From NCBI GenBank assembly GCA_963775315.1, contig CAVZIN010000007.1:1612001-1676000 (forward strand): a stretch of 64,000 bases of DNA, written 5' to 3'. Position numbers and translations under genes: made by a program. The notes beneath the pieces were generated by a model that was not told the origin of the DNA, made no database searches, and worked only from the letters and a program-made list of their open reading frames with translations. Source of the stretch: CAWGHZ01 sp963775315 (lineage in GTDB: Bacteria; Pseudomonadota; Alphaproteobacteria; MPNO01; DASWLB01). Numbering within the stretch: position 1 is the stretch's first letter; each line of letters starts with the position of its first letter. Shown piece by piece: positions 43,023 to 51,805 of the stretch.

Positions 43023-43667
43023 TCAGGACGCCTTTCGCCGTGCCGGCGCCTGGGCCAGCCATGCCGCCCCCTCGGCCTTCAGCCGCGTCTCGGCGTCGGA
43101 CCCGCCGATCACCAGGTCGGGCGGCATCTTGCGGCCGAGCTTCGCCTGGCGGAGCTGCATGAACGCGACCGCGTCGCGCCCGCCGGAGAAATCGACGCTC
43201 GCGAAGAACGATGCCGGCACCGAGCCGGGCACGATGGGATCGAACCGGTCGCGATCGTACATCGCGACCCACTTCGAGATCTTCCAGTCGCCCGCGCGCC
43301 GCTCGGCCCTGTCGTGAAAGCGCATCCACGCGGTGTAGTCGAACAGCACCCCGTCGATGTCGTCCCGCGCATAGAGCAGCACGTCCAATTCCATCACCGC
43401 GCGGTCGCCGTTGAGCTCGACCCGCTGGTTGCCGATCCAGTGCTTGGACCGCTCGGTCGGCTTGAGGTTTCCGCGCAGCGTCTTGGTGCGCTCCCAGAAC
43501 TCCTGGAACGAACCGGCGAACCACGAAACCGCGACCGTCGCGTCGTCATGGAAGAAGGTCCGCATCCGGTCGTACTCGCCGAGGTCGCGGGCGAACGCCC
43601 ACTCGCACCTCGCGCGCTTGATTTCCAGCTCGTCGAGCATCGCCGCGAGCCGCGCTTCGTCGGCCAT
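43023..43667 (-). CDS. SnoaL/NTF2-like protein, copy 2
   Basis: A 214-residue paralogue of the preceding protein with the same order of parts: RARCEWAFARDLGEYDRMRTFFHDDA, IGNQRVELNGDRAVMELDVLLYARD and GDWKISKWVAMYDRDRFDPIVPG. It starts at ATG 43667 behind GGGAGGCG and lies 11 bases after the hydantoinase-B-like gene. The two copies are clearly diverged, so the pair may form a heteromer or act on successive intermediates. The operon with HyuB suggests action on a nitrogen heterocycle or cyclic imide; this is inference. Confidence 0.82.
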   Translation of the reverse strand: MADEARLAAMLDELEIKRARCEWAFARDLGEYDRMRTFFHDDATVAVSWFAGSFQEFWERTKTLRGNLKPTERSKHWIGNQRVELNGDRAVMELDVLLYARDDIDGVLFDYTAWMRFHDRAERRAGDWKISKWVAMYDRDRFDPIVPGSVPASFFASVDFSGGRDAVAFMQLRQAKLGRKMPPDLVIGGSDAETRLKAEGAAWLAQAPARRKAS

Positions 43668-43678
43668 TGGTCGCCTCC

Positions 43679-45457
43679 CTACTCGGCCGCGCCGGCCGCT
43701 TCGCTCCCGGCCCGCATCCGGCCGCGGAGCGCATCGGTCGCCGCCGCATCGAGCGCCATCGTACCAGGGTCGACGACGACGCCATAGAGCTCGCGCGCCG
43801 CCGCGACGCTGACATAGCCCTGCCGCACGTCCTCGCGCACACGCTCGGCGGGGCGCTCCGTCGGGGGGCCGAACCCGCCGCCGCCGCCGCCGCGCGCGAC
43901 CAGCTTGTCGGTCGGCTTGAGCGGCCGGTTCATGATCTTTGCGTTCGGCAGCTTGTCGTGCAGCACCCCGTCGATCTCGAGCGCCACCTTGTTGGCGTAG
44001 CCATCGAGCCCGCCCTGGAGGCCCCAGGGTCGGCAGCGCGTGCGGTCCATGTGGGTGGTAAGCGACAGCGGCACGCGCGGCCGGACGACCCGCTCGGCCC
44101 CGACCCCGCCGCGGAACTTGCCGGCCCCGCCCGAGTCCGGCACCAGCCGGTAGCTCTCGATCACCAGCGGCGACTTCGCCTCGGTCAGCTCGACCGGCCC
44201 GTTGTGCGTGTCGCCGTCGTTCATGGCGATGGTGCAGTTGACGCCATCCTCGTTCCACTTGGCGCCCCAGCCGCCACCGACATGGCTGATGCCGGCGTAG
44301 ATGAACTTGCCTCTGTCGACGCCGTACATCGACGCGAGGATCAAGTCCGCGTGGTGGCCGGCGGCGACCCGGTCGGGGATCGCCGGCGCCAGCGCCTTGA
44401 TGACCGTGTCGATGATGGTCATGGGGTAGGTCATCCACCAGCGCATCGGCGCCGGGCGCTGGGCCGAGACAATCCGGCCCGGCGGAATGATCACCTCGAG
44501 CGAGCGGAACGAGCCGTCGTTGACCGGATAATCGGTCGGCGAGGTGAGGCACTTATAGGCGACCTGGGAGCAGCCATAGGCCGTGGTCGTCCCGGAATTG
44601 TAGAAGCCGCGCACCTGGCGCGAGACGTCGGACAGGTCGATCGTCATCTTGTCGCCCTTGACGATGACCTTCACCCGGATCGGCACGTCCTTGCCGATAT
44701 CGATCCCGTCGTCGTCGAGGAAGGATTCGGCCTCGTAGACGCCGTCCGGGATGGTAAGGGTGCGGGCGCGCGCCGCCCGCTCGGAGGCGTCCATCACCTC
44801 CTCGATGGCGCCGAGCACCGCGTCGCGCCCGTAGCGCCCGAGAAGCCCGAGGAAGCCCCGCTCGCCGGTCCGCACCGCGGTAAGCTGGGCGCGCAGGTCG
44901 CCGTTCGCCCGCTCCTCCACCCGCACGTTCATGCGGATGATGTCGACCAGGTCCTGGTTCATCTTGCCGGCGCGCTGCAGCTTGAGGATCGGGATCTGCA
45001 GCCCCTCGGAGAAGATGTCCGTGGTCATGCCGCCGAGCACGCCGCCGATGTCGAGCCAGTGCGCCATGCAGCACGACCACGCCACCAGCTCGCCCTCGAA
45101 GAAGATCGGCAGCGACAGCGTCACGTGGTTGAGGTGCGATCCGGTGATGTAGGAATCGTTGGTGATCAGGATGTCGCCGGGCGCGATATCGTCGCCGAAA
45201 TGCTCGCGCTTCGCCTTGATCGTCTCGGCCATGCCGCGGATGAAGGTCGGCAGGCCGAGCCCGATCGAGACGGTCCGCCCGTCCGCCGTGAACAGGCCGG
45301 TGGTGAAGTCCAGCGCCTCGTAGATGATGGTGTTGTAGGCCGTCCGCATGAGGTTGGTCTTCATCTCCTCGGTCACGGCGATCACGCCGTTGCGCACGAT
45401 CTCGGTCACCACCGGATCGGTCGCGGGACGGTTGGAAACGCTGGATCGGACGGACAT
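43679..45457 (-). CDS. Hydantoinase B / oxoprolinase B-like protein
   Basis: A 592-residue HyuB/acetone-carboxylase-beta-type subunit. The AGGAGG lies ten bases before the ATG at 45457. Family segments are VTEIVRNGVIAVTEEMKTNL, HFGDDIAPGDILITNDSYITGSHLNH (about 85-110) and the conserved AYGCSQVAYKCL. HyuB normally works with HyuA, the ATP-binding partner, in opening hydantoin or 5-oxoproline rings. No hyuA gene is in the window, although there are 54 bases and then chrA upstream. It may be a HyuB-only enzyme or rely on a HyuA elsewhere. Confidence 0.88.
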   Translation of the reverse strand: MSVRSSVSNRPATDPVVTEIVRNGVIAVTEEMKTNLMRTAYNTIIYEALDFTTGLFTADGRTVSIGLGLPTFIRGMAETIKAKREHFGDDIAPGDILITNDSYITGSHLNHVTLSLPIFFEGELVAWSCCMAHWLDIGGVLGGMTTDIFSEGLQIPILKLQRAGKMNQDLVDIIRMNVRVEERANGDLRAQLTAVRTGERGFLGLLGRYGRDAVLGAIEEVMDASERAARARTLTIPDGVYEAESFLDDDGIDIGKDVPIRVKVIVKGDKMTIDLSDVSRQVRGFYNSGTTTAYGCSQVAYKCLTSPTDYPVNDGSFRSLEVIIPPGRIVSAQRPAPMRWWMTYPMTIIDTVIKALAPAIPDRVAAGHHADLILASMYGVDRGKFIYAGISHVGGGWGAKWNEDGVNCTIAMNDGDTHNGPVELTEAKSPLVIESYRLVPDSGGAGKFRGGVGAERVVRPRVPLSLTTHMDRTRCRPWGLQGGLDGYANKVALEIDGVLHDKLPNAKIMNRPLKPTDKLVARGGGGGGFGPPTERPAERVREDVRQGYVSVAAARELYGVVVDPGTMALDAAATDALRGRMRAGSEAAGAAE

Positions 45458-45511
45458 TCGGCTGGGCCTCCTCGCCTGAGACGCGGGCAGACTATATACG
45501 ATCCGCCCGCG

Positions 45512-46738
45512 TCACGTTGCCAGCGCGCCGAGGGCCCAGCCGCCGGCCGCGGTCGCCACCACCACGATCCAGGGCGGCAGCTTGGCGACGGCGAGCGCGG
45601 CGAATGCGGCGAGAGCGAGAGCGAAGTCGGCGCGGTCGTGGATCGCGCTGACCCAGACCGGGTCGTAGAGCGCGGCGAGCAGCAGCCCGACCACGGCGGC
45701 ATTGATCCCGGCGAGCGCCGCGCGGACCGCCATGCGGCGGCGCAACGTCTCCCAGAACGGCAGCGCGCCGACCACCAGCAGGAAGGACGGCAGGAACAAT
45801 CCGGCGAGCCCCACCAGCGCGCCGCGCCAGCCGTTCGGCTCGGGACCCATCACCGCGCCGAGATAGGCGGAGAAGGTGAAGAGCGGCCCGGGAACCGCCT
45901 GCGCTGCGCCGTACCCCGCCAGGAAGTCGTTGTCGGTCACCCAATGCGGCGGGACGACCTCGGCGCGGAGCAGTGGCAGCACCACATGCCCGCCGCCGAA
46001 GACCAGCGCGCCGGAGCGGTAGAACGCGTCGAACATGGCGAGCACGTGCGCTTGTGTGAGCGCGACGACGAGCGGCAGGCCGAGCAGCAGCGCGAAAAAG
46101 AGGGCGAGCGCCGCGGCCCCGACGCCGCGACCGACGCCGCCGTGCAGCACGGCCTCGCCGGTCGGGGCCGTCGCCGGCAGGAACCGCCAGCCGATCAGCC
46201 CGGCGGCCACGATTGCCGCCACCTGACCCGCGGGCCCCGGCCAGGCGAGGAAGACGAGCGCGGCGCCGACGGCGAGGCCGGCCCGCTTGGCGTCCGGACA
46301 GAGCGTCCGCGCCATGCCCCACACGGCGAGCGCGACCACCGCGACGGCCACGACCTTGAGCCCGTGCACCACGCCCGGGCCGATCACCCCGCCGCCCTCC
46401 GTCACGCCATAGGCGAACGCGACCATGGCGAGCGCCGAGGGCGTCGTGAAGCCGAGCCATGCCGCGCACGCGCCGGGCAGCCCGCCCGCCATCAGACCGA
46501 TTCCCATCCCGACCTTGGACGAGGTCGCCCCGGGCGTGAACTGGCAGAGCGCCACGAGGTCGACGAAGGCGTGATCGTCGAGCCATTTGCGCCGCTCGAC
46601 GAACTCCGCCCGGAAATAGCCGAGATGGGCGATCGGCCCGCCGAACGAGGTGAGGCCGAGCCGGAGGAAGATGCGGAAGATGTCGCCGAGCGGGTGCTTC
46701 CGCATACCGTCCTGAAGCTCGCCGCCAACCGTTGCCAT
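45512..46738 (-). CDS. ChrA-like chromate transporter
   Basis: A 408-residue long-chain ChrA-family protein with the internal repeat of two six-helix halves. First half has LGLTSFGGPIAHLGYF and the signature CQFTPGATSSKVGMGIG, which reads PGA where PGP is common. The second half has GGGHVVLPLL and AQAVPGPLFTFSAYLG. The ATG at 46738 follows GGGAGGG. ChrA proteins export chromate, probably by antiport, and confer resistance. It lies between hyuB and the porin; co-regulation is not evident. Confidence 0.9.
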   Translation of the reverse strand: MATVGGELQDGMRKHPLGDIFRIFLRLGLTSFGGPIAHLGYFRAEFVERRKWLDDHAFVDLVALCQFTPGATSSKVGMGIGLMAGGLPGACAAWLGFTTPSALAMVAFAYGVTEGGGVIGPGVVHGLKVVAVAVVALAVWGMARTLCPDAKRAGLAVGAALVFLAWPGPAGQVAAIVAAGLIGWRFLPATAPTGEAVLHGGVGRGVGAAALALFFALLLGLPLVVALTQAHVLAMFDAFYRSGALVFGGGHVVLPLLRAEVVPPHWVTDNDFLAGYGAAQAVPGPLFTFSAYLGAVMGPEPNGWRGALVGLAGLFLPSFLLVVGALPFWETLRRRMAVRAALAGINAAVVGLLLAALYDPVWVSAIHDRADFALALAAFAALAVAKLPPWIVVVATAAGGWALGALAT

Positions 46739-46804
46739 CGAACCCTCCCGGGCTCCGATGGTACGCGGAGACGGCGGCCCGCAACAGGGGCAGGCGGCCC
46801 TCCG

Positions 46805-48109
46805 TCAGAACGAGAGCGCGGTGCGGACCCCGACCACCAGCGTGTCGGGCAGCGTTCCGACGCCGGTTCGCGGATTGAGGATGCGGCCGCCGGGATGGAC
46901 GATGTATTGCAGGTCGGGCTGCAGCGTCCACCACAGCGTAAGCCGTGCCATGTAGGACAGCTCGATGGCCGCCTCGTAGTCGCGCTCCGGCGTCGGCGGA
47001 CCGGCGGCACGGTCGGCGTCGGCGGCGTCGCGGCTGACGTTGGCGTAGGCGAGGCCGAGAGTCAGGCGGTCGTCCGGGCGCGAGGCGAACGGTCCCTTGA
47101 ACCCCACCCCGCCGTCGACGTACCACGAGATGAGATTGCGATCGGCCGGCGCGACGCCACCGCGCAGGAACACCGACAGCCCCTGGTCGTCGGCGCCCGC
47201 GCGGCGCCACACCATCTGGTCGATCACCGCGTAGCCGCCGAGATCGCCGTGCTCGTCGTTGGCGCCGGTGAGCTGGTTGGGGAAGGCGCCGGTCTCGCGC
47301 CACGCGCCGAGCTTGTAGGTGCCGGGAAGCCCGGCATCGCCGAGCTTCGCCGCGTACTGTACCTCGCCCATCCATAGCGCGCCGCCGCCCAGCCGGAAGT
47401 TGGTGCCGTCGGGATCGCAGACCTGCGGATCGCCGGCGCAGCCCGGCCCGGCCGGATTGCCCGAATAGACCGCCGCCATCACGGTCACGTCCTTCGCCGG
47501 CTTGGCACGCAGCAGCACGCCCGGAGCGGTCAGCGGGTAGGCGGGCCCGCCGGCCGTCATGTCCGCGGCGGCAATGGCCGGCCAGCCGAACGCGCCGTTG
47601 ATCAGCCCGCCGGCCGTGTCGCTGACGGCGAATTCCCCGTCCGCCAGGATCTGCCCAGCGCGGATTTTCAGCCGGTCGCCGGCGAAGGACTGTTCGAGCC
47701 AAAGCTCGAAGAGGCGCGGGCCGGGCTGCGCTTCGATATTGGAGACGGCGAACAGCGCGTCGCCCACCCGCGTGCCGGACGGGCTGCGCCCGTGCACCTC
47801 GAGGAAGCTCGCCCGCGCGGTCGCGCCGGACCAGCCGGCCATCTTGTCGAGATCGGCATCCAGCGAGACCATGAGCTGGCCGTCATAGACGACGCCGCGC
47901 TTCACCCCGCCGCTGACGACCCCAAGCGCCTCGCCGGTGTAGTCGATGCCGAGTTCGAGCCCGGCCTTGGCGAAGGCGGTGCGGATGCCGCCGAGATCGC
48001 CGCCGAGCTTGTCGTCGCTGGTGGCCTCCGCGGGGGCGCCACCCGCAAGGGCGATCAGTGCCGCGGCGGAGAGCGCCGCGCCTGTCGTTCGTCGAAGAGG
48101 GAATGTCAT
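46805..48109 (-). CDS. OprB-family outer-membrane porin
   Basis: A 434-residue porin with a signal peptide (about 29 residues, ending ALAGGAPAEA), then GGDLGGIRTAFAKAGLELGIDYTGE, the OprB-type opening, many amphipathic strands and a terminal aromatic (SF) after VVGVRTAL. The ATG at 48109 follows AAGGAG. OprB porins import sugars. It ends the ferrous-iron operon, 77 bases after hemP, and might pass iron chelates or act independently; the role in iron uptake is inference from position only. Confidence 0.85.
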   Translation of the reverse strand: MTFPLRRTTGAALSAAALIALAGGAPAEATSDDKLGGDLGGIRTAFAKAGLELGIDYTGEALGVVSGGVKRGVVYDGQLMVSLDADLDKMAGWSGATARASFLEVHGRSPSGTRVGDALFAVSNIEAQPGPRLFELWLEQSFAGDRLKIRAGQILADGEFAVSDTAGGLINGAFGWPAIAAADMTAGGPAYPLTAPGVLLRAKPAKDVTVMAAVYSGNPAGPGCAGDPQVCDPDGTNFRLGGGALWMGEVQYAAKLGDAGLPGTYKLGAWRETGAFPNQLTGANDEHGDLGGYAVIDQMVWRRAGADDQGLSVFLRGGVAPADRNLISWYVDGGVGFKGPFASRPDDRLTLGLAYANVSRDAADADRAAGPPTPERDYEAAIELSYMARLTLWWTLQPDLQYIVHPGGRILNPRTGVGTLPDTLVVGVRTALSF

Positions 48110-48186
48110 GTCCGTCGTCTCCTTCGGAAGAGGGAAAGTCGCTGGCTGGCTTCCGAAGGCTCGGTGGCTGGCTCGCGCAGAGGGGT

Positions 48187-48360
48187 TCAGCGGTTCAGGA
48201 TCAGCTTGTTGCTCTTGGTGATGCGGAGCCGATACTCGGTCCCATCGTGGTCGATGCGCAACTCGGTCTCGCCGGGCGCGAACAGGCGCCGCGACGAGAG
48301 GGCGGTGGGCGAACCCGCGAGCATTTGCACAGTGGAGGAATCCGGGCGGTCCGCGTCCAT
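48187..48360 (-). CDS. hemP: HemP-like hemin uptake protein
   Basis: A 57-residue protein that ends SRRLFAPGETELRIDHDGTEYRLRITKSNKLILNR, the HemP/HmuP pattern (a beta-rich peptide with the EYRLRxTxxxKLIL tail). The ATG at 48360 overlaps the stop of the P19-like gene by one base (TGATG), so the two are coupled. HemP members act in hemin uptake or as transcriptional activators of hemin receptor genes. Here it sits inside a ferrous-iron operon, without a hemin receptor in the window. Confidence 0.85.
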   Translation of the reverse strand: MDADRPDSSTVQMLAGSPTALSSRRLFAPGETELRIDHDGTEYRLRITKSNKLILNR

Positions 48361-48899
48361 CAGTAGGCGCCCTTCTTGCCGGTGCCCGCGTAGACGAAGT
48401 CCCATTGCACGTCGAACGGCGCCCACCACGGCGCGACGCCGGTTTCCTTGTCCATGTGGCGCCCGAACCCCTGGTAGATCGGCGGAAGGATCGAGAAGGT
48501 CAGGGTGTACTTGCCGGGCCCGTCGAGCTTGACGTTGCGTCCGTAATGCGGCCCGTCCGAAGCGACCATCGGCATCAGCTCGCCGAGGTCCTGCCAGTTC
48601 GAGTCCTGCTTGGACAGCCGATAGGTGATGCCGAGATAGGGTATCCAGTCGCCGGGGCCGAACCCGTTCTTGTTGCCCTTCATCGCATGGATGTCGGCCT
48701 CGAGATGGATGTCCGCGGGCTGCATGCCCGGCAGCATCGGCTCCATCATGACCGACTGCAGATAGACCGCGCCGACATCCATCCCGTTCTTCTCGACGGC
48801 CTTGCCGATGGTGATCTCCGCCGCCATCGCCGGCATCGCCAGCGATGCGGCGACCACCACACAGGCCACGCCCGCACCCCAGCCGAACCTAGTCGTCAT
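48360..48899 (-). CDS. ftrA: P19/FtrA/Tp34-family periplasmic iron-uptake protein
   Basis: A 179-residue exported protein whose signal peptide ends at AMAAEITIG. The mature part is the P19 fold, with the metal-site pattern of acidic and methionine residues, for example VMMEPMLPGMQPADIHLEADIHAMKGN, where Met and His bind copper or iron. The second copper-type region is near MDVGAVYLQS. The start at 48899 follows AAGGAGCAAG. In Brucella and Bordetella, FtrA works with the cupredoxin, FTR1 permease and polyferredoxin, all present upstream here. Confidence 0.88.
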   Translation of the reverse strand: MTTRFGWGAGVACVVVAASLAMPAMAAEITIGKAVEKNGMDVGAVYLQSVMMEPMLPGMQPADIHLEADIHAMKGNKNGFGPGDWIPYLGITYRLSKQDSNWQDLGELMPMVASDGPHYGRNVKLDGPGKYTLTFSILPPIYQGFGRHMDKETGVAPWWAPFDVQWDFVYAGTGKKGAY

Positions 48900-48957
48900 C
48901 TTCTTGCTCCTTATTGAAAATGCCTCTCACTCGCATCACGCACGCAAAAAAACGCGG

Positions 48958-50343
48958 TCAGCCGACCACCGCCGGCCACCAGGCGGCGGCAACCACCAGC
49001 CCGCCCGCGAGACCCGGCAGCAGCGCCAGCGCGGCGCGCCCACCGGCGACACCCATGTTCCCGAGGATGCGGCGGCCGAGCCAGACGCCCCAGAGGATCG
49101 CGGCGGCGAGCGCGGCGGTCTTGACCGCAACGGCCGCGTCGGCCGGGACCAGCTTGAACAGATTGATGCCGAGCCCGAGCAACAGCGAGATCATCGCGGC
49201 CGGGGCGACCTGGTAGCTCAGCCGGACGAACCGCTCGCGGAACGTGCCGGCGGCGCCGAACCTGCCGGCGAGCCACGCGCCCGCGGCTTGCAGCGCGGCA
49301 AGCACGCCGGTCAGCGTCAGCATCACCCCGATCATCCAGCCGGAGATCAGGAAGAAGTCGAGCCAGACGAACGTCTCGCGCGCCTCGGGATGGACGACCA
49401 TCAGCCAGGACGGGCCGGGCTCGCCAAGCCAGGTGTAGCCCGCGTTGATCGCCCAGGTGACCAGCGCCAAGCGCAGGTCCTGGTATTGCGGCAGCACCAG
49501 CCAGAGGAACCCGCCGAGGGCGACGCCGGTACCGAGGAACAGGAACCAGATCTCGGACATGGCCGGGTGGTGACGCCCGATGTCGGCGACCTCCGCCCCC
49601 GGCGCGCGCAGCCTCAGCGCCAGGGCGCCCGGCTTGTCCGGCGCGACGCAGCGCGCGCACATCACACAGTGGCGGCTCTCGGTCTTGCGGCGGAGATCGA
49701 TCATGGTCGGGCAGAGGCCGCGCGTGTCATAGGCGTCGCCGCCGGCCTCGGGCCGCTTCGGCACGAGGTCGACCGCGCCGAGGCGCGAGAACACGCCGAG
49801 CAGCAGCCCGATCGGGCAGGCGTGGCGGCACCAGGCGCGCTTCTTCTGCCCCTGGCCGTAGAAATAGCCGATGATCAGGGCGGCGCAGAGCGTCGCCCCG
49901 AACACTTCGAGGATCGCCGAGGGGTAGTCACGGACCCCGACCGTCTGGCCCAGGATGGTGACGATCAGGAAGCTGACGATCGGCGTCCCTTCCCAGCGCA
50001 GCCACCCCGGCACCGGCCGCTTGAGCCCGATCCGGTTCACCCATTCCGACGCCGCGCCCATCGGGCACAGCACGCCGCACCAGCTGCGCCCGGTCACCAG
50101 CACCGACAGGAACACCAGCGGGAACCACAGCGTCCAGATCAGCCAGCGCGCCGTACCGCCCAGCAGGCGCGTCAGGTCGGAGGGCGGCAGCACCACCGGT
50201 CCGACGATCATCACCACGAAGCCGACGAACATCGCCGCGTGCACGAAGGGCAGGAACGGGCGGACCGCGACCGCCGCCGCCTCGATGCGGCGCACGAGCC
50301 CGCCGGCGCCCGGCGCCGCCTGCTTCGAGAGGTTCGCGGTCAT
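48958..50343 (-). CDS. ftrD: Membrane polyferredoxin FtrD
   Basis: A 461-residue inner-membrane protein with several membrane helices and iron-sulfur cysteine motifs: RSWCGVLCPMGAASEW (about 78-92), AWCRHACPIG (about 178) and HCVMCARCVAP (about 240). It passes electrons to or from the uptake complex, and in the Ftr system is thought to assist oxidation and transfer of ferrous iron. The ATG at 50343 overlaps the FTR1 gene stop (ATGA). The relation to NapH/RdxA-like proteins is at the fold level only. Confidence 0.88.
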   Translation of the reverse strand: MTANLSKQAAPGAGGLVRRIEAAAVAVRPFLPFVHAAMFVGFVVMIVGPVVLPPSDLTRLLGGTARWLIWTLWFPLVFLSVLVTGRSWCGVLCPMGAASEWVNRIGLKRPVPGWLRWEGTPIVSFLIVTILGQTVGVRDYPSAILEVFGATLCAALIIGYFYGQGQKKRAWCRHACPIGLLLGVFSRLGAVDLVPKRPEAGGDAYDTRGLCPTMIDLRRKTESRHCVMCARCVAPDKPGALALRLRAPGAEVADIGRHHPAMSEIWFLFLGTGVALGGFLWLVLPQYQDLRLALVTWAINAGYTWLGEPGPSWLMVVHPEARETFVWLDFFLISGWMIGVMLTLTGVLAALQAAGAWLAGRFGAAGTFRERFVRLSYQVAPAAMISLLLGLGINLFKLVPADAAVAVKTAALAAAILWGVWLGRRILGNMGVAGGRAALALLPGLAGGLVVAAAWWPAVVG

Positions 50344-51188
50344 GGGCTGGCCGGGCGTGCGCCGGTGCGCGCGCGCGCCGAGCGCGCACGGCCGCCGTCG
50401 ACGAGGCGCATCAGCACCAGGATCGTCACGAGCGTTCCGAGATAAAACACGATCTGGATGCCCATCGGACGGTCGGAGTAGCCGACGAGGATGTGCAGCA
50501 GCATCCCGACCAGGCTGTCCTGCGCGAGAACGCCGGACGTATTCCACAGTTCCATGCCGAACGCCGGCACCAGCCCCGCCTGGTTGAGGAAGGCCGCCGC
50601 CGTCGCGGCCAAGCCCGAGGCGAGCAGCAGCACCATCCAGGCGACCGCGCCGAAGAACCGGTCGAGCGGGATCGCGAGGAGGCCGCGATAGAGCAGCCAG
50701 CCGACAGCGGCGCCGGCGGCGAGTCCGGCGACGCCGCCCGCCAGCACCTCGGCCCCATGCGCCCCGGACGCCATCAGGCTGTAGAGGAACAGCACCGTCT
50801 CCGACCCCTCGCGCAGCACGGCGATGGCGGTGACCAGCCCGAGCGCGGCGAGCGGCCGCGCGCCGACACTGACGTCGTGGCCGACCTTTCGCATTTCCGA
50901 CGCGATCTCGCGCCCGTGCGCCGTCATCCAGGCGTTGTGCCAGGCGAGCATCGCCACGGCGACCAGCAGCACGCCGGCGTTGAACAGCTCCTGCCCGCGG
51001 CCCTGGACCGCGTCGGCGATGGCGCCCGCGAACATGGCGACGACGACCGCGCCCGCGACGCCCGCGGCGATGCCGCCACCCACCCAGCGGCCGCGCCCGA
51101 CGACGCCGCGCGTTGCGCCCATCACGATGGCGACGATCAGCGCGGCCTCGAGGACCTCGCGAAAGACGATGACGGCGGAACCGAGCAT
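50340..51188 (-). CDS. ftrC: FTR1-family iron permease FtrC
   Basis: A 282-residue inner-membrane permease with seven hydrophobic segments. The two iron-binding RExxE motifs are both present: REVLE (10-14) and REGSE (126-130). These are essential in the family. The start at 51188 follows the cupredoxin stop by 10 bases. It translocates iron after it has been oxidised at the periplasmic face. Confidence 0.92.
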   Translation of the reverse strand: MLGSAVIVFREVLEAALIVAIVMGATRGVVGRGRWVGGGIAAGVAGAVVVAMFAGAIADAVQGRGQELFNAGVLLVAVAMLAWHNAWMTAHGREIASEMRKVGHDVSVGARPLAALGLVTAIAVLREGSETVLFLYSLMASGAHGAEVLAGGVAGLAAGAAVGWLLYRGLLAIPLDRFFGAVAWMVLLLASGLAATAAAFLNQAGLVPAFGMELWNTSGVLAQDSLVGMLLHILVGYSDRPMGIQIVFYLGTLVTILVLMRLVDGGRARSARARTGARPASP

Positions 51189-51198
51189 GACTAACGCC

Positions 51199-51552
51199 TC
51201 ACTTCGCGACCAGCTTGCCCTGGGCGCTGGACTGGTGGAAATCGCCGAAGAACGCGTACTCGCCCTTCGGCAAGGGGCCGACCCAGACGAACCCCGTGCC
51301 CTTCCCCGTCACCAGCTTCTCGCGGCGCAGGTCGGTACTCTCGAACTCCTCGGGCGTCGGGTCCTCGTTCTGGATGATCAGCTTCACCCGCACGCCGGCC
51401 GGCACCTCGATCAACTCGGGCTGGAATTTGTGGTCCTTGATGACGATGGTCCGCTCCGGCTCGTCGGCGGCACGCGCGGGCGCACCGCCCGCGACGAGCG
51501 GCAGGCCGAGGGCGAGAGCGGCCGAAACACACAGGACGACGCGACGTGACAT
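51199..51552 (-). CDS. ftrB: Periplasmic cupredoxin-like protein FtrB
   Basis: A 117-residue exported cupredoxin-fold protein. A signal peptide (SRRVVLCVSAALALG..ARAA) precedes RTIVIKDHKFQPELIEVPAG and a late GEYAFFGDFHQ. His 41 and His 106 are the likely metal residues; no cysteine or methionine ligand of blue copper proteins is seen, as in the FtrB branch. The ATG at 51552 follows GGAGGAAG and a Fur-box candidate lies 66 bases upstream. It is the first gene of the ftrBCDA-hemP-porin operon. Confidence 0.88.
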   Translation of the reverse strand: MSRRVVLCVSAALALGLPLVAGGAPARAADEPERTIVIKDHKFQPELIEVPAGVRVKLIIQNEDPTPEEFESTDLRREKLVTGKGTGFVWVGPLPKGEYAFFGDFHQSSAQGKLVAK

Positions 51553-51610
51553 TCTTCCTCCACCGGGCCGGGCGCGCGACCATAGCTCGAAATCGCCCGA
51601 AGCGAACGGT

Positions 51611-51639
51611 ACGCTAATGCAAGTCATTCGCATTTGCAA
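51611..51639 (-). promoter_or_regulatory. Fur-box candidate within the promoter of the ftr operon
   Basis: TGCAAGTCATTCGCATTTGCA at 51618-51638 is a near-palindrome. Its left part TGCAAGTCATTCGCA matches the alphaproteobacterial Fur pattern TGCnAAtnATTnGCA with one change. On the minus strand TTGCAA (51634-51639) and TAGCGT (51611-51616), 17 bases apart, form a promoter with this box between the -35 and -10, where a bound Fur would block RNA polymerase. The operon starts 60 bases further on. Confidence 0.75.
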
Positions 51640-51805
51640 GCACCACCTACCCCGCCTCATCAGTCGGATAGATATGGGATTTCCCACGGGTTTCGCGCGT
51701 CAAACCGTCGCAAGCCCCGCTTGCAGAAAGCGGGCCCCGCCGCGTCGGCACCTCGCCACAGGGGCGGCGGCGCGATAACCTGGGCGCCACGTAACGGGAG
51801 GTTCC

